Source: an uncultured Bacilli bacterium
GTDB taxonomy: Bacteria > Bacillota_I > Bacilli_A > RF39 > UBA660
NCBI GenBank assembly: GCA_910585335.1
Contig: CAJUCU010000007.1
Coordinates: 12,844-33,694, forward strand
Direction of reading: 5' to 3'
Length of the DNA: 20,851 bases
The notes below the pieces were generated by a model. The model was not told the origin of the DNA and searched no databases. It was given only the letters and a program-made list of their open reading frames with translations. Of the stretch, positions 15,184 through 20,851 are shown piece after piece (positions within the stretch are counted from its first letter, which is position 1; the number at the start of each line of letters is the position of its first letter). The position numbers and the translations under genes were made by a program.

Positions 15184-16158
15184 ATGAAATTAATGGATAA
15201 ATTAAAAAATGCACTTTTTGAAGAAGAATATGTGGAGGTAGAAGAGCGGCCAAAGCAGAAATCGAAAGCAAAAGCGAAAGAGTCACGTCGTGATAAGGTA
15301 AAACAGAAAAGCGATAAGCCAATTGCTAAGAAGATTGCTGTTTCAGAGAAACCTCTTTATCAGGAGAGACAACCAGTTGTAGAAAAGATGGAAAAAGAGG
15401 AAGAAATAGAGGAAAAAGAAGAGATTTTGGAAAAACCACAGTCTGAATTTAGATTCTCAGTGATGGCAGAAGATGATTTTTCTGTTACTCAGCCTTTTGA
15501 TATTTTAGATGATTCTGTAGAAGAGGTTACTGTAACGAAGAAAGAAGAACCTAGTTATCATGAAAAACCACTTTATCAAGCATCTAAAAACGAGGAATAT
15601 GGTGATTATACTAACTATAATAAGAAAAATTATGCAGGAGCATATGAAAAGAAACAGGAACATGTTGGTTTTAAACCATCTCCTATTATTTCACCAATTT
15701 ATGGTGTATTAGATAAAAATTATACTAAAGAAGAAGTAAAAGAAAAAAGAGATGTTCGTATTTCTACTTTTTCTAGAGATGATTTGGATTTGGATGCAAT
15801 TAGACGAAAAGCTTATGGAAGACTGGAAGATGATATAGAGTCTGTTCCTAATACGGATTTTTCTCCTGAGATTGAGGAAGTCGAAGAGAACTTATTAGTC
15901 GATTTGAGTCAAGAAGATACACCTACCGTTAATAAAGTAACAGTAGGAGATGCAGAAGAGTATTTTGAAGATTTAGGACTTGAATATAATAAAGATTATA
16001 TTGATGCAAGTAAAGAAAAAGCAACAGGTAGACGTATTAAAGAAGAAAAAGAAGTAAAAGTTCAGGAAGTAGAAGAGGAAGAAAAGGAAAAAACAAAACA
16101 ATTAGATGATAATGATAATTTATTTGATTTAATTGATTCTATGTATAACGAGGAATAA
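15184..16158 (+). CDS. Highly charged, largely disordered protein with amphipathic N-terminus (324 aa)
   Basis: The first 15 residues (MKLMDKLKNALFEEE) could form an amphipathic membrane-binding helix. Then come a Lys-rich stretch (about 21-50), Glu/Lys-rich low-complexity segments, and a distinct conserved-looking block near residues 160-180: FKPSPIISPIYGVLDKNYT. Another block, FSRDDLDLDAIRRKAYGR, follows. The C-terminus (NLFDLIDSMYNEE) may be a short interaction motif. There is no catalytic domain. The PSPIYG-type block recalls, from memory, the N-terminal linker of the SftA/YtpS DNA translocase, which lies upstream of ytxG-ytxH in B. subtilis; if so this would be only the linker part. That is a weak inference. 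AGAGGTG lies before the ATG, 13 bases after the lipoprotein stop. Confidence 0.8.
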   Translation: MKLMDKLKNALFEEEYVEVEERPKQKSKAKAKESRRDKVKQKSDKPIAKKIAVSEKPLYQERQPVVEKMEKEEEIEEKEEILEKPQSEFRFSVMAEDDFSVTQPFDILDDSVEEVTVTKKEEPSYHEKPLYQASKNEEYGDYTNYNKKNYAGAYEKKQEHVGFKPSPIISPIYGVLDKNYTKEEVKEKRDVRISTFSRDDLDLDAIRRKAYGRLEDDIESVPNTDFSPEIEEVEENLLVDLSQEDTPTVNKVTVGDAEEYFEDLGLEYNKDYIDASKEKATGRRIKEEKEVKVQEVEEEEKEKTKQLDDNDNLFDLIDSMYNEE

Positions 16159-16175
16159 AAAGGAGAAATTTAGGT

Positions 16176-16463
16176 ATGGAGTTCTTAAATGTTATTTTGC
16201 CAGTATTATTATATATATTTGGTATCATATTATTAATAGTACTAATTATTCTAGGAATTCGTATGATTCAGGTACTAGATCGTGTAGAGCATTTAGTAGA
16301 TGATATTGAGCATAAGGTAAATTCTTTGGATGGATTTTTTACTATTTTAGATCGTGCGACAGATGGATTTGCGCTTATTACAGAGCATGTTGCTCAGGTT
16401 GTTACTAGTACGATTTCTAGAGTATTTAAGAAAAAAAATAAGGAGGAAATAGATGATGAGTAA
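16176..16463 (+). CDS. DUF948-like (YtxG-like) single-span membrane protein, 95 aa
   Basis: One transmembrane helix near the N-terminus (residues about 5-29, VILPVLLYIFGIILLIVLII) is followed by an amphipathic helix (RMIQVLDRVEHLVDDIEHKV) and a basic/acidic tail (KKKNKEEIDDE). This is the layout of short DUF948/YtxG proteins, commonly next to ytxH. Function is unknown; such proteins are membrane-anchored with a helical part facing the cytoplasm or wall. The ATG at 16176 has AAGGAG ten bases upstream. It overlaps the next gene by 11 bases. Confidence 0.75.
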   Translation: MEFLNVILPVLLYIFGIILLIVLIILGIRMIQVLDRVEHLVDDIEHKVNSLDGFFTILDRATDGFALITEHVAQVVTSTISRVFKKKNKEEIDDE

Positions 16464-16866
16464 AAAAAGTGGAATGGGAAAATTTGTTGTAGGAGCAGCA
16501 CTTGGTGCCGGTTTAGGAGTTTTATTTGCACCTAAAAAGGGAAGTGAAACTAGACGTGAGTTAAAAGAGAAACTAGATGAGTTTATTAAGGGGATTAAGG
16601 ATATTGATATGGATGAAGTAAAAGCAGAGTTTGAAGAAAAAATCGACGATATCCAAAGAGAATTAAAAGATCTTGATAAAGAAAAAGCGATTAAGATTGC
16701 AAAAAAGAAAGCAGGAGAATTAAAGAAAAAAGCAGAAGATCTAGTGGATCTTGCTATTGAGAAAGGAACTCCCGTTTTAAGAGATGCTGCAGAAGAAGTT
16801 CGTCTAAAAACAATTGATGTTACAAAAGAAGTATTAAAAAAACTAGAAGATGCCGAAGTAAAATAG
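16453..16866 (+). CDS. YtxH domain-containing protein, 137 aa
   Basis: The N-terminus is the YtxH signature: a Gly/Ala-rich hydrophobic segment (GKFVVGAALGAGLGVLFAP, residues about 9-27) followed by KKGSETRRELKEKL. The remaining 100 residues form long charged amphipathic helices with an almost periodic Lys/Glu pattern. YtxH proteins are small membrane-associated proteins linked to general stress in Bacillus; the molecular role is unknown. Start ATG 16453 (or 16456) follows AGGAGG and lies inside the DUF948-like gene, so coupling is likely. It ends the envelope operon; the stop codon is part of a terminator. Confidence 0.9.
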   Translation: MMSKKSGMGKFVVGAALGAGLGVLFAPKKGSETRRELKEKLDEFIKGIKDIDMDEVKAEFEEKIDDIQRELKDLDKEKAIKIAKKKAGELKKKAEDLVDLAIEKGTPVLRDAAEEVRLKTIDVTKEVLKKLEDAEVK

Positions 16867-16879
16867 GTGTCTTTTTTTT
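16849..16879 (+). terminator. Terminator of the envelope operon
   Basis: GATGCC pairs with GGTGTC (six pairs, two G-U) around an 11-base loop and is followed by eight T. It overlaps the end of the YtxH gene. Confidence 0.55.
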
Positions 16880-16886
16880 CTATATG

Positions 16887-16895
16887 TGTTATATT
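16887..16895 (+). promoter_or_regulatory. Extended -10 promoter of the 594-aa gene
   Basis: TGT followed by TATATT; no good -35. The leader would be about 19 bases with GAGGAGG at 16904-16910. Confidence 0.5.
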
Positions 16896-16920
16896 AAATA
16901 CACGAGGAGGTCGTTTTAGT

Positions 16921-18705
16921 ATGAATGACGTTGTAACTACAGATATTTTTAAAAAACTATATCCTTTTTTAGAAAAGTTTTCTTTACCAGAAGATAGTAT
17001 TAGAAAAGCATTTGATGAGGAGCCAGACTTATTACAGACGGTTGTTATAATTTTTTCACATGGGTATTCAGAGGATGTTTCAGAGTGGCTCTTGATGCCA
17101 TTAAAATTTTATAGTCCATCCTTTATTGAAACTGTAGCTGATAAGGTTAGTGATTCTAATACCATTGTTTCAGCTGAATTTGTAAACACAATAATTGGCA
17201 TTAAGCAAAGGATGTATAAGGATTATATTGATTCTTCTTTTGGTGATTTTTTATCTTATGACTATTTTGAGAGAATCTCTTTCATGATGGCTGATATTTC
17301 TGGTATACGAATGTTTACTAGATTTTATCCTAGATATTTTATTGATAAAAAGCATGAGGATAATTTGGCCTATATTGCTACTGATTTTCCTTGTGCCCAA
17401 TTTATAGAGAGCTTAGGTTTCAAGGAATCCTCATCTTACTATCTTTGCCATAATTTTCGTTTATTACTTAATCTTGATTCAGAACTGTTTCGTTCTTTTG
17501 TTAACAAGAATATTAGTCATTATCAGGCTAATCAACCTACATTTGTGCATGACGATATTGATATTATAGTACCTGGTATAGCAGATGAGTCTTCGATTTA
17601 TTGTGGGGACTTTGCCGATTTGTTGGAATTTGTTTTGGAAAACGAGAATACGAAAGATGCTAAGTTGAAATTATTTCCTATTTTAAAATCTTTTTATGAG
17701 AGTAAAAAATATGATAGAAAAGAAATTTACTCTTTTCTTGGGAGATTTAGCAGTGCACCAGACTCTTTCTTTTCTTTCTTAGGGGAGAATATAGATAATC
17801 AACCTACTCATTTCTTACTAGAAGATGAACTTAGAAATTCTTCTGATTTATTTCATTTCGTATCTGATATTTCTGACGAAGAGAAAAGAGAGACACTTTA
17901 TCCACTTCTTATTCATTCACAATATCTTTCTTTGTCTTCTGATAAGAGGAATCTTTTACATGCTTATTTAAAAAATTATAATAAAGAAATTATTCAGTCT
18001 TTACGTGATGAATTTGAAGATTGTTCTATTCATTTTGATAATGTAGATGACCTTTCTAATTTTTCTTGTTTATTTCGGTATTTATCTTCTTCTAGTAAGA
18101 GTGAGTTTGCTAATAAAGTAAAAGCGATTCATGCCGTATCTCATCAATTAGATGCGAAACATTTGGATCGATATTTATGGTATTTAGAGAATTCAAATTT
18201 ACATGAGGGGCGTGAATATAAAGCACATAGTGCCTATTTTAAAAATCATTCTATTGATAAATTCTTTGGCTCTTTTGATTATGATTCATCTTGGAAGAAG
18301 GATGTATTACTAATGACTACTGATGATAAGAAGAAAAAGAAACAGCAGCTACGACTAATTAAAAAATGTCCTATTTCTAGATTGGAAGATTCTACAATTT
18401 GCGATCAAGTTTTAAATACAGTTCATTATTCCCATGATATTAATAATATTAAAAGTATTGTAAATTTAGTTATTAATCCACTTTTTAATGATTTGTCATG
18501 TGATAAACAATTGGAACTGATGAGTCCTTTTGTACCGAAATCTAAAACTGTTACTATTCATGATGGAGAGGATCAGTTAGATATTGTTATTCCTAATCTT
18601 GATTCTTTTTTGGAACAATTACCAGAAGAAGGATTTATGAAATGTAAAAGTATGCAAAAAAAATCATCTGCTTGTGAAATTTATGTGGGAAGAAGTAAAA
18701 AATAA
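16921..18705 (+). CDS. Hypothetical protein, 594 aa
   Basis: No family is recognised. ATG 16921 is ten bases after GAGGAGG and downstream of a promoter; in-frame codons upstream run through the terminator and promoter and are not used. The product is soluble, acidic in its first two thirds, and rich in Ser, Asp, Phe and Tyr. Predicted short helices follow each other (for example FIETVADKVSDSNTIVSAEF, YSFLGRFSSAPDSFFSFLGE), which would suit a helical-repeat scaffold. A basic patch lies near residue 480 (DDKKKKKQQLRLIKKC). The C-terminus is Lys-rich. I see no catalytic motif, no signal peptide and no membrane segment. It is a single-gene unit between the envelope operon and the tyrosine T-box. 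Confidence 0.8.
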   Translation: MNDVVTTDIFKKLYPFLEKFSLPEDSIRKAFDEEPDLLQTVVIIFSHGYSEDVSEWLLMPLKFYSPSFIETVADKVSDSNTIVSAEFVNTIIGIKQRMYKDYIDSSFGDFLSYDYFERISFMMADISGIRMFTRFYPRYFIDKKHEDNLAYIATDFPCAQFIESLGFKESSSYYLCHNFRLLLNLDSELFRSFVNKNISHYQANQPTFVHDDIDIIVPGIADESSIYCGDFADLLEFVLENENTKDAKLKLFPILKSFYESKKYDRKEIYSFLGRFSSAPDSFFSFLGENIDNQPTHFLLEDELRNSSDLFHFVSDISDEEKRETLYPLLIHSQYLSLSSDKRNLLHAYLKNYNKEIIQSLRDEFEDCSIHFDNVDDLSNFSCLFRYLSSSSKSEFANKVKAIHAVSHQLDAKHLDRYLWYLENSNLHEGREYKAHSAYFKNHSIDKFFGSFDYDSSWKKDVLLMTTDDKKKKKQQLRLIKKCPISRLEDSTICDQVLNTVHYSHDINNIKSIVNLVINPLFNDLSCDKQLELMSPFVPKSKTVTIHDGEDQLDIVIPNLDSFLEQLPEEGFMKCKSMQKKSSACEIYVGRSKK

Positions 18706-18708
18706 TTT

Positions 18709-18736
18709 TTGCGAATTTCAAAACATATGATATAAT
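18709..18736 (+). promoter_or_regulatory. Promoter of the tyrosine T-box operon
   Basis: TTGCGA (18709-18714), a 16-base spacer and consensus TATAAT (18731-18736) with extended -10 TGA. Initiation is expected near 18743. Confidence 0.7.
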
Positions 18737-18742
18737 AAGTAT

Positions 18743-18948
18743 ATATTTCTCAATGAAGAACTTTTAGTAAGTATTTATCTTTGTTTTAGAGACTTAGTGG
18801 GTGGTGGAAACTAAGCGGGGTAAATAGATGAAATACAGGTTTGGAGAGAAAACGTTGGTGGCGTTAACATAGTAGAGTTGCACAGTTTATGTGAATTAAG
18901 GTGGTACCGCGAAAAAATTCGTCCTTATCTTTTGATAGGGATGTTTTT
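18743..18948 (+). promoter_or_regulatory. T-box leader, tyrosine specifier
   Basis: The T-box sequence AAGGTGGTACCGCG is at 18898-18911. In the Stem I region, GAAA is followed by TAC (18834-18836) and A, the typical specifier setting; TAC encodes Tyr and the operon contains tyrS. The intrinsic terminator at 18920-18948 competes with the antiterminator. Uncharged tRNA-Tyr should turn the operon on. Confidence 0.9.
18920..18948 (+). terminator. T-box-controlled terminator before the tyrS operon
   Basis: CGTCCTTATC pairs with GATAGGGATG (ten pairs with two G-U) around TTTT and is followed by five T. Confidence 0.8.
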
Positions 18949-18965
18949 ATTTGAAAGGAGGTTTT

Positions 18966-19511
18966 ATGCATACAGAATATGAAGTAAGAGTACTTGAAAT
19001 TAATGAAGAAGATATTTCAAAGAAGTTAGAAATGTTAGATGCAGAATTCGTAGGAGATTTTTTACAGAGACGATATGTTTATGATTTTAATCCTAAAGTA
19101 GATGGTAAGTGGATTCGACTTCGCACAAATGGAAGGAAGACCACTCTTGCAATTAAGAATTTAGTTTCTTCAGAAATTGATGGTACTCAGGAGTTGGAGA
19201 TTGCAGTAGATAATTTTGAGAAATGTCATTTAATCTTAAAAGAATTAGGGTATCAAGAAAGGTCTTATCAAGAGAATAGGAGAAAACAGTATTTATTAAA
19301 TGGAGTAGAAGTAGATATTGATTTTTGGCCGTTGATTCCTACTTATCTAGAAATAGAGGGTGCTAGTGTGGATGATGTTTATCATACTTTACAGGTATTA
19401 GGCTTTGAAAAAGAAGAGGCAATTGCAGAAGATGTGCAAAAGGTTTATTCTCATTATGGTTATCATTTAGAGTCTATTTCACATTTAAAATTAGAGGAGG
19501 AGAGAAAATGA
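18966..19511 (+). CDS. CYTH domain protein (class IV adenylate cyclase / triphosphatase-like), 181 aa
   Basis: CYTH proteins form a beta tunnel that binds triphosphates and divalent metals; members are adenylate cyclases, thiamine triphosphatases or tripolyphosphatases. Visible features are the N-terminal ExEx(K/R) motif as EYEVR (residues 4-8, with Arg instead of Lys), KWIRLR, TTLAIKN, QELEIAVDNF and the late DIDFWPLIPTYLEIEG. The length suits the family. ATG 18966 is chosen because AAGGAGG lies just before it; an in-frame TTG at 18951 precedes that site. The stop overlaps the tyrS start (ATGA), so translation is coupled, and the gene is under the tyrosine T-box. The substrate is unknown, and linkage to tyrosine starvation is inferred from position. 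Confidence 0.82.
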   Translation: MHTEYEVRVLEINEEDISKKLEMLDAEFVGDFLQRRYVYDFNPKVDGKWIRLRTNGRKTTLAIKNLVSSEIDGTQELEIAVDNFEKCHLILKELGYQERSYQENRRKQYLLNGVEVDIDFWPLIPTYLEIEGASVDDVYHTLQVLGFEKEEAIAEDVQKVYSHYGYHLESISHLKLEEERK

Positions 19512-20740
19512 AATTATTTGATGATTTAAAATGGAGAGGTTTAATTAAAGATGTTGCAGGAGAAGATTTAGAAGATCAATTAAATGCTGGAGGACTTACC
19601 TTTTATATTGGGGCAGACCCTTCGGCAGATAGTCTTCATATTGGGCAACTTCCTACCTTCTTAGTTGCTGAACGTCTTAGAAGAGCAGGACATAAACCAA
19701 TTATTTTAGTAGGGGGAGCGACTGGACGTGTTGGAGATCCTAGGGGAACTAAAGAAAGAGAAAAGTCTGATGTAAAAGTAGTAGAGCATAACTTTGAAAA
19801 GATAAAATTGCAAATGAAAAAATTATTTGGAGAAGATACGTTAGTAGTTAATAATTATGATTGGTTTAAGGATTATCATTTTATTGATTTTTTAAGAGAT
19901 GTTGGTAAATATATCAATGTTTCTTATATGATTAATAAGGATTTGGTGAAAAGACAAATGGAGTCTGGTATTTCTTATGCTGAGTTTTCTTATATGCTAA
20001 TTCAAGGGTATGATTTTAAGTATATTCATGACCATTATGGTGCTAATTTGCAGTATGGTGGATCTGATCAATGGGGAAATTTGACGACTGGTATTGAATT
20101 GATTCGGAAGTTAAATAATGAGGAAGTGTATGCTTTTTCTTGCCCTTTAACGCTTGATTCTACTGGTAAGAAGATTGGTAAAAGTGAAGGGAATGCTTTA
20201 TGGTTAGACAAAAGCAAAACTTCTAGCTATGAATTATATCAATTTTTAATTAACTTTGAAGATATCATGATGGAAAAGTATTTAAAGGTATATACTTTCT
20301 TATCAAAGGAAGAAATAGAGAAAGTATTAGAAGATCATAATAAGCAACCTGAAAAAAGAATTGCTCAAAAGACTTTGGCTAGAGAAGTTATTACCTTTTT
20401 ACATGGGGAAGAGGAGTATCATCAAGCTGTTAAAATTAGTGAAGCATTATTTAGTGGGGATATTAAGAATTTAAGTGCTGAGCAGATTGAAATTGCATTT
20501 AAAGGTGTACCATCTATGGAAATAGAACAAGAAGAAAATATTGTGGATTTATTAATTAATACTTCTATTGTTAAAAGTAAGAGAGAAGCTCGCGAATTTT
20601 TGGGGAATGGTTCTATTTCTGTTAATGGTGAAAAAGTGCAAGATTTCGATTTTCAAGTTACAAGAGATGTCGCGATTGATGCTAAATATGTTGTGATTCG
20701 ACGTGGTAAGAAAAAATATTATATTGTTATGTTTTTGTAA
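19508..20740 (+). CDS. tyrS: Tyrosyl-tRNA synthetase
   Basis: This class I synthetase charges tRNA-Tyr in the cytoplasm. The 410-residue product has the HIGH-type site HIGQ (44-47) within DPSADSLHIGQ, GATGRVGDPRGTKE, the tyrosine-site segment YGGSDQWGN, the KMSKS-type loop KIGKS (222-226) in GKKIGKSEGN, and a C-terminal S4-like RNA-binding domain (KSKREAREFLGNGSISVNGE). These are canonical for the bacterial TyrS branch that has Gly in the KMSKS loop. The start overlaps the CYTH gene stop (ATGA) and has GAGGAG upstream. It is regulated by the tyrosine T-box and followed by a terminator. Confidence 0.98.
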   Translation: MKLFDDLKWRGLIKDVAGEDLEDQLNAGGLTFYIGADPSADSLHIGQLPTFLVAERLRRAGHKPIILVGGATGRVGDPRGTKEREKSDVKVVEHNFEKIKLQMKKLFGEDTLVVNNYDWFKDYHFIDFLRDVGKYINVSYMINKDLVKRQMESGISYAEFSYMLIQGYDFKYIHDHYGANLQYGGSDQWGNLTTGIELIRKLNNEEVYAFSCPLTLDSTGKKIGKSEGNALWLDKSKTSSYELYQFLINFEDIMMEKYLKVYTFLSKEEIEKVLEDHNKQPEKRIAQKTLAREVITFLHGEEEYHQAVKISEALFSGDIKNLSAEQIEIAFKGVPSMEIEQEENIVDLLINTSIVKSKREAREFLGNGSISVNGEKVQDFDFQVTRDVAIDAKYVVIRRGKKKYYIVMFL

Positions 20741-20763
20741 ATTGAATTATGTGTAATAGAGTA

Positions 20764-20808
20764 AATACTAGGAACTGGTTTAGAAAAGAACTTTTCTAGT
20801 ATTTTTTT
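20764..20808 (+). terminator. Terminator of the tyrS operon
   Basis: AATACTAG pairs with CTAGTATT (eight pairs) and runs into a T-run. An inner hairpin (AGAAAAG with CTTTTCT) lies in the loop and overlaps the 3' arm. Confidence 0.75.
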
Positions 20809-20851
20809 ATGCCTAATTTATAAAAAAATGCGATTTGCCAGAGTAAATATT
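20809..20851. other. Window end, no gene seen
   Basis: An AT-rich remnant follows the tyrS terminator. An ATG at 20828 opens a frame to the edge but has no ribosome binding site; nothing can be called. Confidence 0.3.

Noticed and set aside
16867..16920. Longer N-terminus for the 594-aa protein
   Set aside because: The extension runs through a terminator T-run, the promoter and the ribosome binding site.
20759..20851. Repeat of AGAGTAAATA near the window end
   Set aside because: Two near-copies of ten AT-rich bases are expected by chance; no third copy or spacing pattern is seen.
1..20851. Mollicute code with TGA as Trp
   Set aside because: Trp is encoded by TGG throughout, and TGA forms normal stop/start overlaps (8953, 19508).

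Overview
The window is AT-rich, uses the standard bacterial code (TGA ends genes, TGG encodes all Trp) and has Firmicutes hallmarks: strong purine-rich ribosome binding sites, two T-box leaders, YtgP-type MurJ, FemA-type tRNA-dependent aminoacyltransferases, YtxH and a Cse60-like protein. It looks like a low-GC member of the Bacilli, perhaps an uncultured gut lineage; genus and species cannot be read from it. No tRNA, rRNA, CRISPR array or mobile element was seen. From memory, parts of the gene order (leuS, cse60-like, ytgP; and trmB, ytxG-like, ytxH) recall the yt* chromosomal region of Bacillus subtilis, so this appears to be core chromosome with lineage-specific insertions.

Layout. 1-2162: 3' part of a family 31 glycoside hydrolase, ending in a terminator. 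2252-3007: an unknown 251-aa protein. 3024-6033: a leucine T-box operon encoding a 117-aa membrane protein translationally coupled to leuS. 6079-7215: three small genes, two unknown (83 and 188 aa) and one Cse60-like (57 aa). 7283-10197: murJ/ytgP coupled to a FemA-type gene, ending in a strong bidirectional terminator. 10183-13326 (minus strand): two more FemA-type genes and a transglutaminase-like gene in one operon, convergent with the first. 13489-13719 (minus): a small Pro/Asn/Met-rich coiled-coil protein, divergent from trmB (13791-14417). 14496-16866: a four-gene envelope operon of lipoprotein, acidic/basic disordered protein, single-span DUF948-like protein and YtxH protein. 16921-18705: a 594-aa unknown protein. 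18709-20808: a tyrosine T-box operon with a CYTH-domain gene coupled to tyrS, closed by a terminator.

Two themes stand out. First, lipid II flipping (MurJ) sits beside three FemA-like enzymes, which in known systems add amino acids from aminoacyl-tRNA to the lipid II stem peptide; this suggests a multi-residue interpeptide bridge. Second, both synthetase operons place an accessory gene between the T-box and the synthetase, overlapping the synthetase start, so the accessory protein should be made under the same amino-acid starvation signal. Most promoters in the window have an extended -10 element (TGn before the hexamer) and very short 5' leaders; one gene appears leaderless.
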